Shown here: piece after piece, positions 50,894 to 61,600 of the stretch
How the letters are laid out: each line of letters opens with the position of its first letter
Position numbering within the stretch: the stretch's first letter is position 1
Source of the DNA: Auanema rhodensis
Taxonomy: Eukaryota; Nematoda; Chromadorea; Rhabditida; Rhabditidae
Length of the DNA: 64,000 nt
Assembly: GCA_964057225.1 (NCBI GenBank)
Contig: OZ059897.1
Span: forward strand, 3,286,001 to 3,350,000
Reading direction: 5' to 3'
Notes under the pieces: generated by a model
What the model was told of the DNA's origin: nothing
The model's input: the letters and a program-made list of their open reading frames with translations, nothing else
The model's database searches: none
Program-made: the position numbers and the translations under genes

Positions 50894-53800
50894 ATAGTGC
50901 ATTCGATGCGGATTTTTAAGCTGCGTCGATCTGTGTTATCAGATTTGAGTTAGCTTAAAAATGCACCGAGATATCAACTGATATATGTTCACACTTATAT
51001 CCTCGATTTTCACCCTGAAGAAATGATTTTTTCGTTGAATAACATTGTCCATCGTCTTCGTCTTAAAAAAAGGAATCTAAAAACATCTACTTTTTGTGAA
51101 ATTATTTAGAAATTTTTCGGGAAAATTTTTGTCAAAATGTTTTTGGAAGCAATGTTGAGTGTACATGGGAACTCAACATACACTAATGCATTATTTTTCA
51201 AACGATCATAACTAATTTTTGTAAATAGCGTTTCTCAAGGTAGTATAGTGCATTCGATGCGGATTTTTAAGCTGCGTCGATCTGTGTTATCAGATTTGAG
51301 TTAGCTTAAAAATGCACCGAGATATCAACTGATATATGTTCACACTTATATCCTCGATTTTCACCCTGAAGAAATAGTTTTTTCGTTGAAAAACATTGTC
51401 CATCGTCTTTGCCTTGAAAAAAGGAATCTAAAAACATCTACTTTTTGTGAAATTATTTAGAAATTTTTCGGGAAAATTTTTGTCAAAATGTTTTTGGAAG
51501 CAATGTTGAGTGTACATGGGAACTCAACATACACTAATGCATTATTTTTCAAACGATCATAACTTATTTTTGTATAGAGCGTTTCTCAATGTAGTATAGT
51601 GCATTCGATGCGGATTTTTAAGCTGCGTCGATCTGTGTTATCAGATTTGAGTTAGCTTAAAAATGCACCGAGATATCAACTGATATATGTTCACACTTAT
51701 ATCCTCGACTTTCACCCTGAAGAAATGATTTTTTCGTTGAATAACATTGTCCATCGTCTTCGTCTTGAAAAAAGGAATCTAAAAACATCTACTTTTTGTG
51801 AAATTATTTAGAAATTTTTCGGGAAAATTTTTGTCAAAATGTTTTTGGAAGCAATGTTGAGTGTACATGGGAACTCAACATACACTAATGCATTATTTTT
51901 CAAACGATCATAACTTATTTTTGTATAGAGCGTTTCTCAATGTAGTATAGTGCATTCGATGCGGATTTTTAAGCTGCGTCGATCTGTGTTATCAGATTTG
52001 AGTTAGCTTAAAAATGCACCGAGATATCAACTGATATATGTTCACACTTATATCCTCGATTTTCACCCTGAAGAAATGATTTTTTCGTTGAATAACATTG
52101 TCCATCGTCTTCGTCTTGAAAAAAGGAATCTAAAAACATCTACTTTTTGTGAAATTATTTAGAAATTTTTCGGGAAAATTTTTGTCAAAATGTTTTTGGA
52201 AGCAATGTTGAGTGTACATGGGAACTCAACATACACTAATGCATTATTTTTCAAACGATCATAACTTATTTTTGTATAGAGCGTTTCTCAATGTAGTATA
52301 GTGCATTCGATGCGGATTTTTAAGCTGCGTCGATCTGTGTTATCCGATTTGAGTTAGCTTAAAAATGCACCGAGATATCAACTGATATATGTTCACACTT
52401 ATATCCTCGATTTTCACCCTGAAGAAATGATTTTTTCGTTGAATAACATTGTCCATCGTCTTCGTCTTGAAAAAAGGAATCTAAAAACATCTACTTTTTG
52501 TGAAATTATTTAGAAATTTTTCGGGAAAATTTTTGTCAAAATGTTTTTGGAAGCAATGTTGAGTGTACATGGGAACTCAACATACACTAATGCATTATTT
52601 TTCAAACGATCATAACTAATTTTTGTATAGAGCGTTTCTCAATGTAGTATAGTGCATTCGATGCGGATTTTTAAGCTGCGTTGATCTGTGTTATCAGATT
52701 TGAGTTAACTTAAAAATGCACCGAGATATCAACTGATATAGGTTCACACTTATATCCTCGATTTTCACCCTGAAGAAGTAGTTTTTTCGTTGAAAAACAT
52801 TGTCCATCGTCTTCGTCATGAAAAAAGGAATCTAAAAACATCTACTTTTTAAGAAACTATATAGAAATTTTTCGGGAAAATTTTTGTCAAAATGTTTTTG
52901 GAAGCAATGTTGAGTGTACATGGGAACTCAACATACACTAATGCATTATTTTTCAAACGATCATAACTTATTTTTGTATAGAGCGTTTCTCAATGTAGTA
53001 TAGTGCTTTCGATGCGGATTTTTAAGCTGCGTCGATCTGTGTTATCAGATTTGAGTTAGCTTAAAAATGCACCGAGATATCAACTGATATATGTTCACAC
53101 TTATATCCTCGATTTTCACCCTGAAGAAATGATTTTTTCGTTGAATAACATTGTCCATCGTCTTCGTCTTGAAAAAAGGAATCTAAAAACATCTACTTTT
53201 TGTGAAATTATTTAGAAATTTTTCGGGAAAATTTTTGTCAAAATGTTTTTGGAAGCAATGTTGAGTGTACATGGGAACTCAACATACACTAATGCATTAT
53301 TTTTCAAACGATCATAACTTATTTTTGTATAGAGCGTTTCTCAATGTAGTATAGTGCATTCGATGCGGATTTTTAAGCTGCGTCGATCTGTGTTATCCGA
53401 TTTGAGTTAGCTTAAAAATGCACCGAGATATCAACTGATATATGTTCACACTTATATCCTCGATTTTCACCCTGAAGAAATGATTTTTTCGTTGAATAAC
53501 ATTGTCCATCGTCTTCGTCTTGAAAAAAGGAATCTAAAAACATCTACTTTTTGTGAAATTATTTAGAAATTTTTCGGGAAAATTTTTGTCAAAATGTTTT
53601 TGGAAGCAATGTTGAGTGTACATGGGAACTCAACATACACTAATGCATTATTTTTCAAACGATCATAACTAATTTTTGTATAGAGCGTTTCTCAATGTAG
53701 TATAGTGCATTCGATGCGGATTTTTAAGCTGCGTTGATCTGTGTTATCAGATTTGAGTTAACTTAAAAATGCACCGAGATATCAACTGATATAGGTTCAC

Positions 53801-56800
53801 ACTTATATCCTCGATTTTCACCCTGAAGAAGTAGTTTTTTCGTTGAAAAACATTGTCCATCGTCTTCGTCATGAAAAAAGGAATCTAAAAACATCTACTT
53901 TTTAAGAAACTATATAGAAATTTTTCGGGAAAATTTTTGTCAAAATGTTTTTGGAAGCAATGTTGAGTGTACATGGGAACTCAACATACACTAATGCATT
54001 ATTTTTCAAACGATCATAACTTATTTTTGTATAGAGCGTTTCTCAATGTAGTATAGTGCTTTCGATGCGGATTTTTAAGCTGCGTCGATCTGTGTTATCA
54101 GATTTGAGTTAGCTTAAAAATGCACCGAGATATCAACTGATATATGTTCACACTTATATCCTCGATTTTCAAACTGAAGAATTGATTTTTTTGTTGAATA
54201 ACATTGTTCATCGTCTTCGTCTTGAAAAAAGGAATCTAAAAACATCTACTTTTTGTGAAATTATCTAGAAATTTTTCGGGAAAATTTTTGTCAAAATGTT
54301 TTTGGAAGCAATGTTGAGTGTACATGGGAACTCAACATACACTAATGCATTATTTTTCAAACGATCATAACTAATTTTTGTATAGAGCGTTTCTCAATGT
54401 AGTATAGTGCATTCGATGCGGATTTTTAAGCTGCGTCGATCTGTGTTATCAGATTTGAGTTAGCTTAAAAATGCACCGAGATATCAACTGATATATGTTC
54501 ACACTTATATCCTCGATTTTCACCCTGAAGAAATAGTTTTTTCGTTGAAAAACATTGTCCATCGTCTTTGCCTTGAAAAAAGGAATCTAAAAACATCTAC
54601 TTTTTGTGAAATTATTTAGAAATTTTTCGGGAAAATTTTTGTCAAAATGTTTTTGGAAGCAATGTTGAGTGTACATGGGAACTCAACATACACTAATGCA
54701 TTATTTTTCAAACGATCATAACTTATTTTTGTATAGAGCGTTTCTCAATGTAGTATAGTGCATTCGATGCGGATTTTTAAGCTGCGTCGATCTGTGTTAT
54801 CAGATTTGAGTTAGCTTAAAAATGCACCGAGATATCAACTGATATATGTTCACACTTATATCCTCGACTTTCACCCTGAAGAAATGATTTTTTCGTTGAA
54901 TAACATTGTCCATCGTCTTCGTCTTGAAAAAAGGAATCTAAAAACATCTACTTTTTGTGAAATTATTTAGAAATTTTTCGGGAAAATTTTTGTCAAAATG
55001 TTTTTGGAAGCAATGTTGAGTGTACATGGGAACTCAACATACACTAATGCATTATTTTTCAAACGATCATAACTTATTTTTGTATAGAGCGTTTCTCAAT
55101 GTAGTATAGTGCATTCGATGCGGATTTTTAAGCTGCGTCGATCTGTGTTATCCGATTTGAGTTAGCTTAAAAATGCACCGAGATATCAACTGATATATGT
55201 TCACACTTATATCCTCGATTTTCACCCTGAAGAAATGATTTTTTCGTTGAATAACATTGTCCATCGTCTTCGTCTTGAAAAAAGGAATCTAAAAACATCT
55301 ACTTTTTGTGAAATTATTTAGAAATTTTTCGGGAAAATTTTTGTCAAAATGTTTTTGGAAGCAATGTTGAGTGTACATGGGAACTCAACATACACTAATG
55401 CATTATTTTTCAAACGATCATAACTAATTTTTGTATAGAGCGTTTCTCAATGTAGTATAGTGCATTCGATGCTGATTTTTAAGCTGCGTTGATCTGTGTT
55501 ATCAGATTTGAAATAACTTAAAAATGCACCGAGATATCAACTGATATAGGTTCACACTTATATCCTCGATTTTCACCCTGAAGAAATGATTTTTTCGTTG
55601 AATAACATTGTCCATCGTCTTCGTCTTGAAAAAAGGAATCTAAAAACATCTACTTTTTGTGAAATTATTTAGAAATTTTTCGGGAAAATTTTTGTCAAAA
55701 TGTTTTTGGAAGCAATGTTGAGTGTACATGGGAACTCAACATACACTAATGCATTATTTTTCAAACGATCATAACTTATTTTTGTATAGAGCGTTTCTCA
55801 ATGTAGTATAGTGCATTCGATGCGGATTTTTAAGCTGCGTCGATCTGTGTTATCAGATTTGAGTTAGCTTAAAAATGCACCGAGATATCAACTGATATAT
55901 GTTCACACTTATATCCTCGACTTTCACCCTGAAGAAATGATTTTTTCGTTGAATAACATTGTCCATCGTCTTCGTCTTGAAAAAAGGAATCTAAAAACAT
56001 CTACTTTTTGTGAAATTATTTAGAAATTTTTCGGGAAAATTTTTGTCAAAATGTTTTTGGAAGCAATGTTGAGTGTACATGGGAACTCAACATACACTAA
56101 TGCATTATTTTTCAAACGATCATAACTTATTTTTGTATAGAGCGTTTCTCAATGTAGTATAGTGCATTCGATGCGGATTTTTAAGCTGCGTCGATCTGTG
56201 TTATCAGATTTGAGTTAGCTTAAAAATGCACCGAGATATCAACTGATATATGTTCACACTTATATCCTCGATTTTCACCCTGAAGAAATGATTTTTTCGT
56301 TGAATAACATTGTCCATCGTCTTCGTCTTGAAAAAAGGAATCTAAAAACATCTACTTTTTGTGAAATTATTTAGAAATTTTTCGGGAAAATTTTTGTCAA
56401 AATGTTTTTGGAAGCAATGTTGAGTGTACATGGGAACTCAACATACACTAATGCATTATTTTTCAAACGATCATAACTTATTTTTGTATAGAGCGTTTCT
56501 CAATGTAGTATAGTGCATTCGATGCGGATTTTTAAGCTGCGTCGATCTGTGTTATCCGATTTGAGTTAGCTTAAAAATGCACCGAGATATCAACTGATAT
56601 ATGTTCACACTTATATCCTCGATTTTCACCCTGAAGAAATGATTTTTTCGTTGAATAACATTGTCCATCGTCTTCGTCTTGAAAAAAGGAATCTAAAAAC
56701 ATCTACTTTTTGTGAAATTATTTAGAAATTTTTCGGGAAAATTTTTGTCAAAATGTTTTTGGAAGCAATGTTGAGTGTACATGGGAACTCAACATACACT

Positions 56801-58615
56801 AATGCATTATTTTTCAAACGATCATAACTAATTTTTGTATAGAGCGTTTCTCAATGTAGTATAGTGCATTCGATGCGGATTTTTAAGCTGCGTTGATCTG
56901 TGTTATCAGATTTGAGTTAACTTAAAAATGCACCGAGATATCAACTGATATAGGTTCACACTTATATCCTCGATTTTCACCCTGAAGAAGTAGTTTTTTC
57001 GTTGAAAAACATTGTCCATCGTCTTCGTCATGAAAAAAGGAATCTAAAAACATCTACTTTTTAAGAAATTATATAGAAATTTTTCGGGAAAATTTTTGTC
57101 AAAATGTTTTTGGAAGCAATGTTGAGTGTACATGGGAACTCAACATACACTAATGCATTATTTTTCAAACGATCATAACTTATTTTTGAATAGAGCGTTT
57201 CTCAATGTAGTATAGTGCTTTCGATGCGGATTTTTAAGCTGCGTCGATCTGTGTTATCAGATTTGAGTTAGCTTAAAAATGCACCGAGATATCAACTGAT
57301 ATATGTTCACACTTATATCCTCGATTTTCACCCTGAAGAAATGATTTTTTCGTTGAATAACATTGTCCATCGTCTTCGTCTTGAAAAAAGGAATCTAAAA
57401 ACATCTACTTTTTGTGAAATTATTTAGAAATTTTTCGGGAAAATTTTTGTCAAAATGTTTTTGGAAGCAATGTTGAGTGTACATGGGAACTCAACATACA
57501 CTAATGCATTATTTTTCAAACGATCATAACTAATTTTTGTAAATAGCGTTTCTCAAGGTAGTATAGTGCATTCGATGCGGATTTTTAAGCTGCGTCGATC
57601 TGTGTTATCAGATTTGAGTTAGCTTAAAAATGCACCGAGATATCAACTGATATATGTTCACACTTATATCCTCGATTTTCAAACTGAAGAATTGATTTTT
57701 TTGTTGAATAACATTGTTCATCGTCTTCGTCTTGAAAAAAGGAATCTAAAAACATCTACTTTTTGTGAAATTATCTAGAAATTTTTCGGGAAAATTTTTG
57801 TCAAAATGTTTTTGGAAGCAATGTTGAGTGTACATGGGAACTCAACATACACTAATGCATTATTTTTCAAACGATCATAACTATTTTCTGTAAATAGCGT
57901 TTCTCAATGTAGTATAGTGCATTCGATGCGGATTTTTAAGCTGCGTTGATCTGTGTTATCAGATTTGAGTTAACTTAAAAATGCACCGAGATATCAACTG
58001 ATATATGTTCACACTTATATCCTCGATTTTCAAACTGAAGAATTGATTTTTTTGTTGAATAACATTGTCCATCGTCTTCGTCTTGAAAAAAGGAATCTAA
58101 AAACATCTACTTTTTGTGAAATTATCTAGAAATTTTTCGGGAAAATTTTTGTCAAAATGTTTTTGGAAGCAATGTTGAGTGTACATGGGAACTCAACATA
58201 CACTAATGCATTATTTTTCAAACGATCATAACTATTTTCTGTAAATAGCGTTTCTCAATGTAGTATAGTGCATTCGATGCGGATTTTTAAGCTGCGTTGA
58301 TCTGTGTTATCAGATTTGAGTTAACTTAAAAATGCACCGAGATATCAACTGATATATGTTCACACTTATATCCTCGATTTTCACCCTGAAGAAATGATTT
58401 TTTCGTTGAATAACATTGTCCATCATCTTCGTCTTGAAAAAAGGAATCTAAAAACATCTACTTTTTGTGAAATTATTTAGAAATTTTTCGGGAAAATTTT
58501 TGTCAAAATGTTTTTGGAAGCAATGTTGAGTGTACATGGGAACTCAACATACACTAATGCATTATTTTTCAAACGATCATAACTAATTTTTGTAAATAGC
58601 GTTTCTCAAGGTAGT
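50894..58615 (+). repeat. Rearranged repeats of the long unit, 22 monomers
   Basis: Order: E 50894, A 51245, F 51596, B 51947, C 52298, D 52649, E' 53000, C 53351, D 53702, E'/G 54053, A 54404, F 54755, C 55106, D/B 55457, F 55808, B 56159, C 56510, D 56861, E' 57212, G 57563, H 57914, I 58265. The runs E-A-F-B-C-D-E' and F-B-C-D-E'-G-H-I are fragments of the 21-monomer unit. D copies at 52649 and 53702 share a rare AAGAAACTATATAG, marking a 1053-bp duplication. The D/B copy at 55457 has private GATGCTGATT and GAAATAACTT. The D at 56861 has TTTTGAATAGAG. Confidence 0.85.
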
Positions 58616-61600
58616 ATAGTGCATTCGATGCGGATTTTTAAGCTGCGTCGATCTGTGTTATTAGATTTGAGCTAGCTTAAAAATGCACCGAGATATCAAC
58701 TGATATATGTTCACACTTATATCCTCGATTTTCACCCTGAAGAAATGATTTTTTGGTTGAAAAACATTGTCCATCGTCTTCGTCTTGAAAAAAGGAATCT
58801 AAAAACATCTACTTTTTGTGAAATTATTTAGAAATTTTTCGGGAAAATTTTTGTCAAAATGTTTTTGGAAGCAATGTTGAGTGTACATGGGAACTCAACA
58901 TACACTAATGCGTTATTTTTCAAACGATCATAACTTATTTTTGTATAGAGCGTTTCTCAATGTAGTATAGTGCATTCGATGCGGATTTTTAAGCTGCCTC
59001 GATCTGTGTTATCCGATTTGAGCTAGCTTGAAAATGTACCGAGATATCAACTGATATATGTTCACACTTATATCCTCGATTTTCACCCTGAAGAAATGAT
59101 TTTTTGGTTGAAAAACATTGTCCATCGTCTTCGTCTTGAAAAAAGGAATCTAAAAACATCTACTTTTTGTGAAATTATTTAGAAATTTTTCGGGAAAATT
59201 TTTGTCAAAATGTTTTTGGAAGCAATGTTGAGTGTACATGGGAACTCAACATACACTAATGCATTATTTTTCAAACGATCATAACTAATTTTTGTAAATA
59301 GCGTTTCTCGATGTAGTATAGTGCATTCGATGCGGATTTTTAAGCTGCGTTGATCTGTGTTATCAGATTTGAGTTAACTTAAAAATGCACCGAGATATCA
59401 ACTGATATAGGTTCACACTTATATCCTCGATTTTCACCCTGAAGAAATGATTTTTTCGTTGAAAAACATTGTCCATCGTCTTTGTCATGAAAAAAGGAAT
59501 CTAAAAACATCTACTTTTTGTGAAATTATTCAGAAAATTTTCGGGAAAATTTTTGTCAAAATGTTTTTGGAAGCAATGTTGAGTGTACATGGGAACTCAA
59601 CATACACTAATGCATTATTTTTCAAACGATCATAACTAATTTTTGTAAATAGCGTTTCTCAAGGTAGTATAGTGCATTCGATGCGGATTTTTAAGCTGCG
59701 TCGATCTGTGTTATCAGATTTGAGTTAACTTAAAAATGCACCGAGATATCAACTGATATATGTTCACACTTATATCCTCGATTTTCACCCTGAAGAAATG
59801 ATTTTTTCGTTGAAAAAACATTGTCCATCGTCTTTGCCTTGAAAAAAGGAATCTAAAAACATCTACTTTTTGTGAAATTATTTAGAAATTTTTCGGGAAA
59901 ATTTTTGTCAAAATGTTTTTGGAAGCAATGTTGAGTGTACATGGGAACTCAACATACACTAATGCATTATTTTTCAAACGATCATAACTAATTTTTGTAA
60001 ATAGCGTTTCTCGATGTAGTATAGTGCATTCGATGCGGATTTTTAAGCTGCGTCGATCTGTGTTATCAGATTTGAGTTAGCTTAAAAATGCACCGAGATA
60101 TCAACTGATATATGTTCACACTTATTTCCTCGATTTTCACCCTGAAGAAATGATTTTTTCGTTGAAAAAACATTGTCCATCGTCTTTGCCTTGAAAAAAG
60201 GAATCTAAAAACATCTACTTTTTGTGAAATTATTTAGAAATTTTTCGGGAAAATTTTTGTCAAAATGTTTTTGGAAGCAATGTTGAGTGTACATGGGAAC
60301 TCAACATACACTAATGCGTTATTTTTCAAACGATCATAACTTATTTTTGTATAGAGCGTTTCTCAATGTAGTATAGTGCATTCGATGCGGATTTTTAAGC
60401 TGCCTCGATCTGTGTTATCCGATTTGAGCTAGCTTGAAAATGTACCGAGATATCAACTGATATATGTTCACACTTATATCCTCGATTTTCACCCTGAAGA
60501 AATGATTTTTTGGTTGAAAAACATTGTCCATCGTCTTCGTCTTGAAAAAAGGAATCTAAAAACATCTACTTTTTGTGAAATTATTTAGAAATTTTTCGGG
60601 AAAATTTTTGTCAAAATGTTTTTGGAAGCAATGTTGAGTGTACATGGGAACTCAACATACACTAATGCATTATTTTTCAAACGATCATAACTAATTTTTG
60701 TAAATAGCGTTTCTCGATGTAGTATAGTGCATTCGATGCGGATTTTTAAGCTGCGTTGATCTGTGTTATCAGATTTGAGTTAACTTAAAAATGCACCGAG
60801 ATATCAACTGATATAGGTTCACACTTATATCCTCGATTTTCACCCTGAAGAAATGATTTTTTCGTTGAAAAACATTGTCCATCGTCTTTGTCATGAAAAA
60901 AGGAATCTAAAAACATCTACTTTTTGTGAAATTATTCAGAAAATTTTCGGGAAAATTTTTGTCAAAATGTTTTTGGAAGCAATGTTGAGTGTACATGGGA
61001 ACTCAACATACACTAATGCATTATTTTTCAAACGATCATAACTAATTTTTGTAAATAGCGTTTCTCAAGGTAGTATAGTGCATTCGATGCGGATTTTTAA
61101 GCTGCGTCGATCTGTGTTATCAGATTTGAGTTAACTTAAAAATGCACCGAGATATCAACTGATATATGTTCACACTTATATCCTCGATTTTCACCCTGAA
61201 GAAATGATTTTTTCGTTGAAAAAACATTGTCCATCGTCTTTGCCTTGAAAAAAGGAATCTAAAAACATCTACTTTTTGTGAAATTATTTAGAAATTTTTC
61301 GGGAAAATTTTTGTCAAAATGTTTTTGGAAGCAATGTTGGGTGTACATGGGAACTCAACATACACTAATGCATTATTTTTCAAACGATCATAACTAATTT
61401 TTGTATAAAGCGTTTCTTAATGTAGTATAGTGCATTCGATGCGGATTTTTAAGCTGCGTCGATCTGTGTTATCAGATTTGAGTTAGCTTAAAAATGCACC
61501 GAGATATCAACTGATATATGTTCACACTTATATCCTCGATTTTCACCCTGAAGAAATGATTTTTTCGTTGAAAAAACATTGTCCATCGTCTTTGCCTTGA

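Noticed and set aside
23517-58615. Telomere-like or microsatellite segments
   Set aside because: No short-unit tandem repeats beyond A and T runs occur; all sequence fits the 351-bp lattice.
59447-59635. 62-codon plus-strand open frame (also 60853-61041 and 62962-63150)
   Set aside because: It lies wholly inside a satellite monomer and differs from the closed frame of other copies mainly by TAG to CAG. The three copies are related by array duplication, and there is no domain or promoter to support a gene.
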